A program made the translations under genes and the position numbers. From assembly GCF_900091555.1 (NCBI RefSeq), contig NZ_FMCX01000005.1, positions 1-64,000 on the forward strand: a DNA stretch of 64,000 nucleotides. Direction: 5' to 3'. This DNA comes from Micromonospora mirobrigensis (GTDB taxonomy: Bacteria; Actinomycetota; Actinomycetes; Mycobacteriales; Micromonosporaceae). Below are positions 41,903 to 50,194 of the stretch, in pieces. Numbering within the stretch: the first letter of the stretch is position 1; each line of letters starts with the position of its first letter. The notes beneath the pieces were generated by a model. That model worked only from the letters and a program-made list of their open reading frames with translations, ran no database searches and had not been told where the DNA came from.

Positions 41903-42334
41903 GTGTCCGCCGAACGTGAGATCCAGAACCTGATGGCTCGCTACTGCATGATGCTCGATGCGGGAGACTTCGACGGTCTGGCCGAGTTGCTGTCCGACTG
42001 CACCCTCAACCTCGATGGCGCGACGGCCAGCGGACGGGAGGAAATCCCGCAGCTGGCCCGAGCGGCCCTCAAGGTCTACGACGACGGAACCCTGCGGACC
42101 AGCCACATCACCTCCAACATCCTGCTCGAGGTCGACGAGAGCGCCGAGACCGCCCGGGCGCGTTCCTATTACACGATCTTCCAGGGCCTGGAGAACTTCC
42201 CGCTCCAGGTCATCGCGACGGGCCGCTGGACCGACCGCTTCGAGAGAAGAGACGGACAGTGGCGCTTCGTCGAGCGGGAGGCGCGCATCCACACGGCAGG
42301 AGACGTCAGCCACTACATCCAGATGCAGGGCTGA
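41903..42334 (+). CDS. SnoaL-like (NTF2-fold) protein
   Basis: A 143-residue protein with an NTF2-like cone fold of the SnoaL_4 kind: REIQNLMARYCMMLDAGDFD, ELLSDCTLNLDGATASGREE, then RARSYYTIFQGLENFPLQVI and RFERRDGQWRFVEREARIH. Family members are small isomerases, dehydratases or ring-hydroxylating dioxygenase beta-like proteins. GTG 41903 has GAGGGA upstream. It follows the broken isomerase by 52 bp in the same direction. Confidence 0.85.
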   Translation: MSAEREIQNLMARYCMMLDAGDFDGLAELLSDCTLNLDGATASGREEIPQLARAALKVYDDGTLRTSHITSNILLEVDESAETARARSYYTIFQGLENFPLQVIATGRWTDRFERRDGQWRFVEREARIHTAGDVSHYIQMQG

Positions 42335-42368
42335 GCCACCCGGTACCGGCCGCGAGAAGGGACATCGG

Positions 42369-42782
42369 ATGAGAAGCGCACGCGAGCTGATGGTGGCCTA
42401 CACCGCCACGATCGCCGATCCCGACGCCACGGCGGCGCTCTTCGCCGACGACGGGGTCATCGAACTCCCGTACGTGTCGTCGATCGGGCGGCCGCCCCGC
42501 ATCGCCGGACCGGACGAGATCCGCGCGTTCATCGTGGGCCTGCTGGAGATGGTCCCGGACTTCGGCTTCGACCACGTCGAGGTCTTCATCGACACTCCGG
42601 ACCAGGCGTTCGGGGAGTACTCGGTGGAGCGCCGCACCGTCACCGGCCGTCCCTTCAGCCAGCTGTACGCGGGACGGCTCGTCGCCGCGAACGGCAAGAT
42701 CCAGCTCCTGCGGGAGTCGCTGGATCTCGTCCGCGCGGCCCGGGCCGTCCTGCCGGGCGGAGTTGCGGACATCCCGGCGTAG
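42369..42782 (+). CDS. SnoaL-like (NTF2-fold) protein
   Basis: A 137-residue protein of the nuclear-transport-factor-2 superfamily: RELMVAYTATIADPDATAAL, ELPYVSSIGRPPRIAGPDEI, VFIDTPDQAFGEYSVE and QLYAGRLVAANGKIQLLRES. It is a distant relative of its upstream neighbour. ATG 42369 follows GAGAAGGGACATC. It lies 2 bp before the methyltransferase gene, so they are co-transcribed. Confidence 0.87.
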   Translation: MRSARELMVAYTATIADPDATAALFADDGVIELPYVSSIGRPPRIAGPDEIRAFIVGLLEMVPDFGFDHVEVFIDTPDQAFGEYSVERRTVTGRPFSQLYAGRLVAANGKIQLLRESLDLVRAARAVLPGGVADIPA

Positions 42783-42784
42783 GG

Positions 42785-43594
42785 ATGGCGTCTCCGGTGT
42801 GGCACGACGGTACGGCCTACGAGGCGTACGTGGGGCGGTGGAGCCGGCTCGTCGCGGTGGAGTTCCTGCGCTGGCTCGACCTGCCGGCCGGCCTGCGGTG
42901 GCTCGACGTCGGCAGCGGAACCGGCGTGTTGACCTCGACGGTGCTGGCAGCGGCGGGGCCGCGTCGGGTCGTCGGCGTGGACCCGTCCGAGGGCTTCGTG
43001 CGGCAGGCCCGCTCCGCCGTCGACGACCCGCGGGCCGACTTCTCCGTCGCCGACGCCCAGGTGCTGCCCCTGCCGCGCGGTGCCGTCGACGTGGTCGTCA
43101 GTGGGCTCGTACTGAACTTCGTTCCCGATCCGGCGCGGGCGGCGGCGGAGTTCGCCCGGGTGGTCGTCCCCGGTGGGGTGGTCGCCGCGTACCTGTGGGA
43201 CTACGCCGAGGGCATGGCGATGATGCGCCACTTCTGGGACGCCGCCAGCACCCTCGATCCCGCGGCGGCCGTCCGGGACGACGGGCGCCGCTTCGCGCTG
43301 TGCCGCCCGGAGCGGTTGCGCGCGCTGTGGAGCGACGCCGGGCTGACCGACGTCTCGGTGCAGGCGCTCGGCGTTCCGACGGTCTTCGCCGACTTCGCCG
43401 ACTACTGGACGCCGTTCCTGGGTGGTCAGGGCTCCGCCCCGGCCTACCTGGCCTCGCTGACCGAGCGGCAGCGGAGCGCCCTGCGGGACCTCCTCGCCGC
43501 CCGGCTCCCGGCCGGCCCCGACGGGTCGATCCGGCTGACGGCCCGTGCCTGGGCGGTCTGCGGCACGTCGTCGACCACGCCGGTCCCGGTCTGA
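42785..43594 (+). CDS. Class I SAM-dependent methyltransferase
   Basis: A 269-residue methyltransferase. The SAM-binding motif I is LDVGSGTGVLTSTVLA, followed by GVDPSEGFVRQARS, FSVADAQVLPLPRGAVDVVV and LRALWSDAGLTDVSVQ. It belongs to the Methyltransf_11/UbiE-like group that methylates small molecules. It starts just after the NTF2-like gene and ends convergent with the cupin gene. The substrate is unknown. Confidence 0.9.
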   Translation: MASPVWHDGTAYEAYVGRWSRLVAVEFLRWLDLPAGLRWLDVGSGTGVLTSTVLAAAGPRRVVGVDPSEGFVRQARSAVDDPRADFSVADAQVLPLPRGAVDVVVSGLVLNFVPDPARAAAEFARVVVPGGVVAAYLWDYAEGMAMMRHFWDAASTLDPAAAVRDDGRRFALCRPERLRALWSDAGLTDVSVQALGVPTVFADFADYWTPFLGGQGSAPAYLASLTERQRSALRDLLAARLPAGPDGSIRLTARAWAVCGTSSTTPVPV

Positions 43595-43614
43595 TCCGTG
43601 ACGGGGAGGCGGGG

Positions 43615-43989
43615 TCAGTCCACCCGGGTCAGAAGCGGCTTGCCCTTCTCGACGACGTACGTGGCGAGTTCGACCGCGACGCCGGCACCGACGTTCTTCG
43701 CCTGGTGGTGCACGCCGTAGGGGACGGTGAGCGCGTCCCCGGCGTTGCACACCCTCGGCGGTTGGCCCTCGAGCGTGTACTCCAGGGATCCCTGTAGCAC
43801 GCAGATGATCTCTTCACCGGGATGGAAGTGCTTGAACGGAGGTGAGTCCGGGGTGAACTCCACGCGGGTCTGGATGATCTCGCGTCCCGGAATGCTGATG
43901 TCCTGCCTCTGGAGATCGATGCGCCACAGCCCCGGCGCGCTCTCCGTCGCCGTCGGACTGATGCCCTCGGGTCGGTCCTGTCCACTCAT
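43615..43989 (-). CDS. Cupin-domain protein
   Basis: A 124-residue single-domain cupin. Motif 1 is FKHFHPGEEIICVLQG and motif 2 is NAGDALTVPYGVHHQAKNVG, giving the usual His-His-Glu-His metal site. It resembles small cupins with a role in detoxification or sensing; no reaction can be named. ATG 43989 is preferred over a longer start at 44049 because the cupin relatives begin close to it. Confidence 0.87.
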   Translation of the reverse strand: MSGQDRPEGISPTATESAPGLWRIDLQRQDISIPGREIIQTRVEFTPDSPPFKHFHPGEEIICVLQGSLEYTLEGQPPRVCNAGDALTVPYGVHHQAKNVGAGVAVELATYVVEKGKPLLTRVD

Positions 43990-44120
43990 CACGGCCTCCG
44001 ACGAGCCGTCGTGCGGGACGGCAACCGCTCCGTTCGGTGCAACCACCAAAGGATAGGCGTCCCCGTCGGCCTCGACCCGAAATGCCGGACAGGGTGACCC
44101 GAAGGGGTGGTGGTGAAACG

Positions 44121-44162
44121 GGTCGGCACGCCGCCGGCGACCGGCCGGACGGCGTGCCGACC
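44121..44162 (-). terminator. Hairpin terminator after the CoA ligase gene
   Basis: Two perfectly complementary 13-base arms (44121-44133 and 44150-44162) with a GC-rich 16-base centre, 13 bp downstream of the ligase stop on the minus strand. Confidence 0.8.
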
Positions 44163-44175
44163 AGGGGTCGCGGGG

Positions 44176-45573
44176 CTAGACGGCCCGCGGCTTCGGCAGC
44201 GGGATGAACGTCCTGATCTTGCCGGAGACGCGACTGCGCTCGATCACGTCCACGGCCCGCACGGTGACCACCGGGTCGGCCATCCCCACCTCGCGCAGCG
44301 CCGCGACCAGGGCGTCGCGTACGTGGTCCAGGTCGTACTCGCTGCGCAGTTCGACGATCACGTCCGCGCCGGCGGGGGTCTGGCGGACCTGGTACTGCGC
44401 GATGTGCGAGTCCCACAACGGGGTCCAGAAGACGTACGGGTGGACCAGCACGTCGCCCGCGTACTCGAACAGGTCGTCGTGGCGGCCCCGCACCGGGGCG
44501 ATGCGGCGGCCGGTCCACGGGCCGGGGTTGGGCGTGTCGAGGAACCTGACCTCGTCGGCGATCTCGTAGCGGATCAGCGGGAAGACCTTGTTGACCACGT
44601 TGGTGACGAGGAGCTTCGCGGAGAGCTCACCGGGCGGCACCGGCGCGCCGTGCGCGTCGACCGGCTCGTACACGACGGTGTCCTCGACCAGGTGCAGCGC
44701 CTCGTCGCCGGGGTAGGAGCAGGCCAGCATCCAGGTCTCGGAGGTGCCGTAGAAGTCGATCACCGGCGCGCCGAAGGCCGCCTCGATGGTCTCGCGCATG
44801 TGCGGATGGAGCGGCTCCGCGCCGACGAGCATGATTCGCGGCGCGATGGTGAGCCGACCGGCCTGCTTCTCGTACGCGAGCCGGTGCAGGATCGACGGGT
44901 AGGCCAGGATCTGGTCCGCGTCGAACTCGTTGAGCCGGGTCACGATCTCGGCCAGCGGCATCGTGACCGGCACCTTGCAGCTGTCCTTGGGCGGGTCGAA
45001 GGTGGCCCGGATGGCGTCCGAGGCGTGCGAGGCGTGCCCGGCCCCGACGAAGGCGCCCCGGCCCGGCAACGGCAGCGCCAGGTCGCGGGCCAGCCACGGA
45101 TGCATCCGCCAGGCGGCCACGCCGACCTCCAGCCAGCCCTGCCAGTCCCACGGGAACAGCCCGGTGAGGCCGGACGACCCGCCGGTGGTGACGACGTGGT
45201 ACTCGTCGAACAGGTAGGCGGGGCCCTCCGCCGACACCTTGTCGAGGTGGGCCTGCGCCACCTCCAGGTTCAGCCGGGGGTCGGTGACGATCTCGTCCCA
45301 GTTCTCCATCACGTCGGCCTTGGTCATCGGCGGGATGGCGTCGAGGTCGCCACCGGAGACGGTGTCGGGGTCGATGTGCTTGAGCCGCTTGGCGTGCCAG
45401 GGCGAGTTCAGCTTCGCGTGGCGGATCAGCTCGCGCAGCCGCTCGTCGCGCAGCCGGTGCAGCCGCTCCAGCGGCCAGGCCAGCTTCTCCGACTCCGCGG
45501 CGACCCGCGACAGCATCGCCTGAAGGTGGGGTTGCCGGGCCTCTTCGTAGGTGGGCGACATCGATGACCTCAT
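44176..45573 (-). CDS. Phenylacetate-CoA ligase-like adenylating enzyme
   Basis: A 465-residue protein of the PaaK/CapK branch of the ANL superfamily, which activates carboxylic acids with ATP and usually CoA. It shows the P-loop VTTGGSSGLTGLF, VGAEPLHPHMRETIE, the adenine motif DFYGTSETW, IRYEIADEVRF and GRHDDLFEYAG, and a C-terminal lid with VSGKIRTFIPLP. The ATG at 45573 overlaps the stop of the MFS gene (ATGA); ATG 45561 is an alternative. Coupling with an exporter suggests a small secondary pathway or xenobiotic handling. The substrate is unknown. Confidence 0.88.
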   Translation of the reverse strand: MRSSMSPTYEEARQPHLQAMLSRVAAESEKLAWPLERLHRLRDERLRELIRHAKLNSPWHAKRLKHIDPDTVSGGDLDAIPPMTKADVMENWDEIVTDPRLNLEVAQAHLDKVSAEGPAYLFDEYHVVTTGGSSGLTGLFPWDWQGWLEVGVAAWRMHPWLARDLALPLPGRGAFVGAGHASHASDAIRATFDPPKDSCKVPVTMPLAEIVTRLNEFDADQILAYPSILHRLAYEKQAGRLTIAPRIMLVGAEPLHPHMRETIEAAFGAPVIDFYGTSETWMLACSYPGDEALHLVEDTVVYEPVDAHGAPVPPGELSAKLLVTNVVNKVFPLIRYEIADEVRFLDTPNPGPWTGRRIAPVRGRHDDLFEYAGDVLVHPYVFWTPLWDSHIAQYQVRQTPAGADVIVELRSEYDLDHVRDALVAALREVGMADPVVTVRAVDVIERSRVSGKIRTFIPLPKPRAV

Positions 45574-47036
45574 CTCTGCGTGGACGGTGGGCCGGTGTGG
45601 TGGGGCGCCCCGGGAACGGTGGTGCGGGGCAGGAGCTGGACCAGTGCCGCGACGGTGAGTCCGAGACCGGTGAGGCAGAGCAGGCTGACCTGGACGGCCC
45701 GCGTCCCGGCCGGCTCGGTGGCGCCGTAGAAGACGATGCCGATCAGCGCGACGCCGACCGCGCTGCCGACCTGCACCGCGGTGTTCAGCACGCCGGACGC
45801 CGCCCCCGCGTGCCCGGCGCCGGTGCCGGCGAGGGTCATCGAGGTGAGCTGGGCCATGATCAGTCCCATCCCGACCCCGCAGACCAGCAGGGCCGGGGTG
45901 AGCAGCACGACGTGGCCGCCCGGACCCACCCCGCCCACGGTGACGGCCAGGACGATCCAGCCACCGGTGAGCGCGAGAGCGCCGAGGGCGACCGCCTGAC
46001 GGCCCAGCGTGCGGGTGAGCACCGGCCCGGCCAGCGTGGCGGCGAAGAAACCCGCGCCGATCGCGGTGCAGATCAGGCCGGAGTGCAACGCGCTGAGCCC
46101 GTACCCCTGTTGCAGGCTCAGCGCCAGGACCAGCAGGAACGCGCCCATGCCGGCGTAGTACAGCAGGGTGGCGACGACGCCGACGGTGAACGCGCGCCCG
46201 CGGAAGAGCGCGGTGTCGACCAGCGGCTGGCCGCCGCGGGCGGTCAGCCGACGCTGGTGGGCGGCGAAGGCCGCCAGCAGCGGGACCGCGGCGGCCAGGC
46301 ACAGCCACGACCAGAGCGGCCATCCCTGCCGGCGGCCCTCGACCAGCGGGAGCACCGCGGCGACCAGCCCCGAGGCGACCAGCACCGTGCCGACCAGGTC
46401 CAGCGACGTCCGGCCGCCGGCCCGCGATTCGGGCACCACCCGGGGCGCGGCGACCAGCACCGCGACGCCCACCGGCACGTTGATCAGGAAGCAGAGCCGC
46501 CAGCCCAGCCCACCCGCGTCGGCCTGGATCAGCAGCCCGCCGATGAGCTGCCCGAACACGGCGGCGAGCCCCTTGCCCAGCCCGGCGACGGCGAACGCGC
46601 GGGCGCGGTCGGCCCCGGTGTAGACGATGCCGAGGATCGCCAGCACCTGCGGCGCCATCAGGGCGGCGCCGAGGCCCTGCGCGATCCGGGCCGCCACCAG
46701 CGCGCCCGCCGTGGGTGCCAGCCCGCAGGCCGCCGAGGCGATGGTGAACAGGGCGACGCCCAGGGTGAACATCCGCCGCCGGCCGCGCATGTCGCCCAAC
46801 CGACCCCAGGTGATCAGGCCGCTGGCGTACGCCAGGCCGTAGCCGGCGACGATGAACTGCACCGCCGCGGAGTTCGCCCGCAGGTCGGTCTGGATCGACG
46901 GGATGGCGACGTTCACGATGAAGAAGTCCAGCGTGATCATGAAGTCGCAGCAGAGGATGACCGCCAGGACGCCCCAGTGCCGCCAGAAGGTCTCCCGGTC
47001 GGTGGCCGCCACCGGTGCCGCTGCCTGCTGAACCAC
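45570..47036 (-). CDS. MFS transporter, DHA2 (14-TM) drug exporter type
   Basis: A 488-residue proton-driven exporter with about 14 membrane segments. The DHA2 signature is clear: DFFIVNVAIPSIQTDL in helix 1, motif A in GRLGDMRGRRRMF and GIVYTGADRARAFAVAG. It begins at GTG 47036. It probably exports a small molecule related to the CoA ligase product encoded immediately downstream. Confidence 0.93.
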   Translation of the reverse strand: MVQQAAAPVAATDRETFWRHWGVLAVILCCDFMITLDFFIVNVAIPSIQTDLRANSAAVQFIVAGYGLAYASGLITWGRLGDMRGRRRMFTLGVALFTIASAACGLAPTAGALVAARIAQGLGAALMAPQVLAILGIVYTGADRARAFAVAGLGKGLAAVFGQLIGGLLIQADAGGLGWRLCFLINVPVGVAVLVAAPRVVPESRAGGRTSLDLVGTVLVASGLVAAVLPLVEGRRQGWPLWSWLCLAAAVPLLAAFAAHQRRLTARGGQPLVDTALFRGRAFTVGVVATLLYYAGMGAFLLVLALSLQQGYGLSALHSGLICTAIGAGFFAATLAGPVLTRTLGRQAVALGALALTGGWIVLAVTVGGVGPGGHVVLLTPALLVCGVGMGLIMAQLTSMTLAGTGAGHAGAASGVLNTAVQVGSAVGVALIGIVFYGATEPAGTRAVQVSLLCLTGLGLTVAALVQLLPRTTVPGAPHHTGPPSTQR

Positions 47037-47115
47037 GGTGTCCTGCTTTCCAGCCCGGGGACGTGTTTCCGACAGTCAAGTGAAGTCCCCTGACCAGGGC
47101 CTGACACGACTCTGA

Positions 47116-47355
47116 CGGCCGAGGTCAGGTGGCGGTCAGCCCTGGGTCGGCACGGCCGACGCGCAGAGCCTGCTGTTCCTGTCGCGAAACGCGAAGAACA
47201 TCGGCGCGCAGACCGACATCAACGAGGCCGGGCAGGTCGCCTGGGTCCCGCTCGATGAGGCACGTGGGCTGGTGCACAACGGCGAGATCTTCGGCGCGGG
47301 CACGGTGATCGCGGTGCTGGAGCTGGTTGCCCGTGCGGCGCGCGGCGAGCTGTAG
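47116..47355 (+). pseudogene. NUDIX hydrolase C-terminal fragment
   Basis: From 47140 the plus strand reads PWVGTADAQSLLFLSRNAKN, then EAGQVAWVPLDEARGLVHNG and GTVIAVLELVARAARGEL to a stop at 47355. This is the C-terminal half of a NUDIX hydrolase; the NUDIX box with its catalytic glutamates would lie upstream but is absent. NUDIX genes are frequent cargo next to HTH regulators on actinomycete integrative elements, which fits the neighbours here. Confidence 0.65.
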
Positions 47356-47382
47356 CGGTCACTCCAGCAGAGAATCGACTGC

Positions 47383-47967
47383 CTAGAGCTCGGTCTGGCG
47401 GCGCGGAGTGAGCCAGGCCAGCGGTTGTCCATCGAGGGCGGCGTCGGCGAGCCGGTGTGCGCTGGCCGTCTTCAGCGCCGCCCGCGAGCTGTCGATCCAG
47501 CGCTGCACGTTGTCGACGCCCTGGTGGCGGTACTCGACCGCCTGGATGAGGCATTCCAGCTTGTCGGCGTCCCGGGCGACGACAGCTTCCAGCGTCTCGC
47601 CGGCTTCGTACTCGGCCACCGCGCCGGTGATGGCGTCCGCGACGGCGGGTGGGCAGTCGGCCACCTGGTCGGCGGTGACTGCGGTGTTGGGTACGGCGGT
47701 CAGGTAGCGCTTGGCGATGTGGGGGATGTCGGTGATCCGCGTCTCCTGGGTGTCGTGCAGAACGCACAGCATCGACACCCGGGCCGGGTTGGCGCCCTCC
47801 ATGGCGGCGAGCATCATTCCGATGAGCGCGGTGCGGAACGAGTGTTCGGCGATGGACTCGGGGTGCTTCACACCGGCGAACCACCAGCCGGTGCGGGCGG
47901 CGCGCTTCAGGACACCAGCCTCGAAGATGAAGGTCATGGCTCCGGCGGCGTCGTGGTCCTCGGTCAT
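47383..47967 (-). CDS. HD-domain hydrolase (YfbR-like)
   Basis: A 194-residue HD phosphohydrolase. The metal ligands are visible in ESIAEHSFRTALIG (His), CVLHDTQETR (His-Asp) and ARDADKLECLIQAVEYRHQG (Asp). YfbR-type members are 5'-deoxynucleotidases acting on dNMPs. It lies 55 bp downstream of the XRE regulator gene on the same strand and next to the NUDIX fragment, suggesting a nucleotide-cleaning group carried by a mobile element. Confidence 0.9.
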   Translation of the reverse strand: MTEDHDAAGAMTFIFEAGVLKRAARTGWWFAGVKHPESIAEHSFRTALIGMMLAAMEGANPARVSMLCVLHDTQETRITDIPHIAKRYLTAVPNTAVTADQVADCPPAVADAITGAVAEYEAGETLEAVVARDADKLECLIQAVEYRHQGVDNVQRWIDSSRAALKTASAHRLADAALDGQPLAWLTPRRQTEL

Positions 47968-48022
47968 CTGCCCGTCCCTGTGCCGGTGAATCCGTCCGCC
48001 CGCAGGCTGTAGAGGATAGAGG

Positions 48023-49090
48023 TTAGTTCCTGCCGCGACTGTGCGGAGATCCGGTCGCTGTCCAGGAGTGGGATGGTGCGGTCAAGGAGTGCTCGGCCCT
48101 GGTGGGGTTGTCCAGAACGAGGCTACGGCGCGCCGCTAGCAGGGCCCAGATGTTGTGGATGTTGAGGTCGACGAAGGGGTGGCCCGGGTCCAGCCGTCCG
48201 ACGAGGTGCCGAAGAAGGACCGAACCATGCCAGTCGGTGAGCGGTCCGGGCATGAAGGAGTCGTCGCGCTGGCGGTACGGGATCTCGCCCACCCAGTACG
48301 CCGAGTAGTTCAGGGCTGCTCGTTCACAGGCGTCATCGGGATGCGCGTGGGCGATGAAGCTACGTAGCGGATCCGGGTCGCCCTGGTTCGCGAGGGACGT
48401 TACAACGGAGCGGGCGTCCGGCCATAGCGGTGACCAGGTGTGAAAGGCGGTGGTTCGGCGGGCGCGGGCGGTGGTCTGGGTGAGCCACCCGGCAGCCGTC
48501 CTGGTCGGGTCCATGCCAGCGAGGAAGCAGGCTTGCCGGTGCAGGAGCACATCCTGGTTGGGCCCGGAGGCTGCCCGATCGGCGAGCACTTGAAGGTGGG
48601 CGAAGAATGCGCGTTGCTGGTCAACGGGCAGAGTCGGCCCGGGAGCTACCGGGCCCCGCCGCGAATGGACGAGGGCAAGCCCCCGAGCGAAGGTCGGTGT
48701 CTGCCCCAGCACTGCCCACAGAATCAGGTCGGTCAGGCGATGCGTGAGGACGGACCAGCCGAGCGGCTGCATGGCGATATCGGAGCGGGCCGTTTGGTCG
48801 TCGAGGACGGCAGCGAGGATGAAGTCAGCTTCGGCGGCGTCGGCGAGTGCCGCCAGCAGGACGGGGTTCGCCCCGAGCCGTCCGAGTCTGTGCCGGAAGG
48901 CGAGCGCTTGTCCGAGCGGCACTGCCGTGAATGGCCGACGTCCTGACTCCCAACTCTGCACAGTTGCCCGGTCGACGTCCAGGTCGGCGGCGAGCTGCTC
49001 CTGAGTCAGCGGGATGGACTCTCGAATCAGCTTGATCAGGTAGCCGGTCACCGCACCGCGCTGCGGTGCCGCTCGTCCGCGAGCTGCCAT
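48023..49090 (-). CDS. XRE-family HTH regulator with large C-terminal domain
   Basis: A 355-residue protein. The N-terminal XRE helix-turn-helix reads YLIKLIRESIPLTQEQLAAD plus LDVDRATVQSWESGRRPF. The remaining ~280 residues are helical and tryptophan-rich, as in the C-terminal domains of Streptomyces-type XRE regulators on mobile elements. ATG 49090 is used rather than the much longer frame, which enters low-complexity sequence. It is divergent from cassette copy B (from 49292), as the GntR gene is from copy A. Confidence 0.85.
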   Translation of the reverse strand: MAARGRAAPQRGAVTGYLIKLIRESIPLTQEQLAADLDVDRATVQSWESGRRPFTAVPLGQALAFRHRLGRLGANPVLLAALADAAEADFILAAVLDDQTARSDIAMQPLGWSVLTHRLTDLILWAVLGQTPTFARGLALVHSRRGPVAPGPTLPVDQQRAFFAHLQVLADRAASGPNQDVLLHRQACFLAGMDPTRTAAGWLTQTTARARRTTAFHTWSPLWPDARSVVTSLANQGDPDPLRSFIAHAHPDDACERAALNYSAYWVGEIPYRQRDDSFMPGPLTDWHGSVLLRHLVGRLDPGHPFVDLNIHNIWALLAARRSLVLDNPTRAEHSLTAPSHSWTATGSPHSRGRN

Positions 49091-49291
49091 CCGAATCCCC
49101 CACGCTGACCGATGGTCGATGTTTCCGCCGTGGAACTCATGCTGCTGACGTGCTTGCGGTCTGCCCACTCGTACTCCGGGTGAGTCCAACCGTCGTCGTC
49201 GTGATCGTAGCGTCGTGGTTACCGAACGTTCCAACGCCGGCCCGTGGTTCGGGTCCGGCCACGACTTGGTGCCCGCCGGAGGAAATGTGTG

Positions 49292-49495
49292 ATGCGAGAG
49301 AGGACGCCACCGTGGCGACGAGTGTCGTACGACCAGTACCTGATCGCCGTCGCAATGACGTTGGCACGGCGACACCGACCGGTGTGGTCGTGGCGGCGGT
49401 GGCGCTGGGTCTGCCGCTGCGGCGTCGACCTGCCGTGCCGCAACCGTCACCGCATCCCGATCGGCTCCGCGCACTGGCCGGAGCAGGAGCGGTGA
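49292..49495 (+). CDS. Tiny Cys-rich protein 1 of cassette, copy B
   Basis: A 67-residue homologue of the protein at 4874: WRRVSYDQYLIAVAMTLARR, then RHRPVWSWRRWRWVCRCGVD and LPCRNRHRIPIGSAHWPEQE. All three cysteines are kept. GGAGGA lies about 9 bp before the ATG; an in-frame GTG immediately precedes it. The stop overlaps the GTG of the next frame (GTGA at 49492-49495). Confidence 0.82.
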   Translation: MRERTPPWRRVSYDQYLIAVAMTLARRHRPVWSWRRWRWVCRCGVDLPCRNRHRIPIGSAHWPEQER

Positions 49496-49669
49496 CCGGC
49501 CAGGAGTGGCGCATACTCGGCGTACACCTGCGGGGTGTCGATGGGATGTGCACCGGCTGCCGAGCCTGGTTGGGGGCGGCTCACGCCGTACCCGTGCTGG
49601 CAGGTGGAGTGGGCGACCAGCCGGCGGGCGCGGCACCTGACGGTGACCGTCCTCGGGGGCCGGCGGTGA
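49492..49669 (+). pseudogene. Fourth cassette gene, frameshifted (copy B only)
   Basis: From GTG 49492 the frame reads TGQEWRILGVHLRGVDGMCT, then GCRAW. After a T/G run near 49567-49575 the reading continues sensibly only in another frame (RLTPYPCWQVEWATSRRARH and LTVTVLGGRR) to TGA at 49667-49669, which overlaps the next GTG exactly as the other joints do. So a ~59-residue gene with a CxxC pair and a PCW motif fits between proteins 1 and 2 but is broken by a one-base change. Copy A has no equivalent. A fused in-frame product with protein 2 is formally possible. Confidence 0.68.
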
Positions 49670-49884
49670 CCACGCACGGGCCGGTGCTGCCGCTGTGGAG
49701 CTGCGGCGGGTGCGGCGCGCCGTGGCCGTGCGGGACGCGGCGGCGGGAGTTGCGGGCGGAGTTCGTGGGCGCCCGGGTGTCGCTGGCGTTGTACATGGGG
49801 GCGCAGTTGGTGCGGGCGTCGGCGGATCTGCACTGGGTGCCGGGTGGGGTGCTGCATCGGCGGTTCCTGGGCTGGCTGCGGTGA
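49666..49884 (+). CDS. Tiny Cys-rich protein 2 of cassette, copy B
   Basis: A 72-residue homologue of 5074-5292: PLWSCGGCGAPWPCGTRRRE, then LRAEFVGARVSLALYMGAQL and VLHRRFLGWLR. The CxxCx5C spacing is identical to copy A. GTG 49666 is chosen because it gives the same length as copy A and a GTGA overlap on both sides. Confidence 0.82.
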   Translation: MTTHGPVLPLWSCGGCGAPWPCGTRRRELRAEFVGARVSLALYMGAQLVRASADLHWVPGGVLHRRFLGWLR

Positions 49885-50054
49885 GCATCCTGCGGGCTGG
49901 GGATGAGAAGTTCCACTACAGCGACGGCTCGCACCGGTGGATCCCGCCCGACCCGGACTACGACCAGGAGGTCTGGGACGAGCAGGTCCGCCAGCACAAG
50001 CAGGGTCATCTCAGGAACGAGCGGCCCAAGGTAAGCATCCGGCGCCTCGTCTGA
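49881..50054 (+). CDS. Tiny protein 3 of cassette, copy B
   Basis: A 57-residue near-identical homologue of 5289-5462 (FHYSDGSHRWIPPDPDYDQE, VWDEQVRQHKQGHLRNERPK). GTG 49881 overlaps the stop of protein 2. It closes the cassette; a small perfect hairpin (about 50079-50096) follows. Confidence 0.82.
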   Translation: MSILRAGDEKFHYSDGSHRWIPPDPDYDQEVWDEQVRQHKQGHLRNERPKVSIRRLV

Positions 50055-50194
50055 TTCGGGCGGTGAAGCGGCCGGGCTACGCAGTCCTGCGTAGGGACAT
50101 GGCCGCTTGCGGTGGGATGTCGTGTCGCCGCCGACGGGCGAGAGTCGGTCACCGTGCAGTTCGCGATTCCACCGTCCCTGAGGGAGACCGTGTC

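Noticed and set aside
44176..47079. A 967-codon minus-strand frame joining MFS shadow and CoA ligase
   Set aside because: The MFS protein is in another frame with clear membrane helices; the ligase begins at 45573.
50079..50096. Hairpin CTACGCA-GTCC-TGCGTAG as a terminator of cassette copy B
   Set aside because: Only a 7-bp stem with no T-run; too weak to call as a terminator, so only mentioned with the gene.
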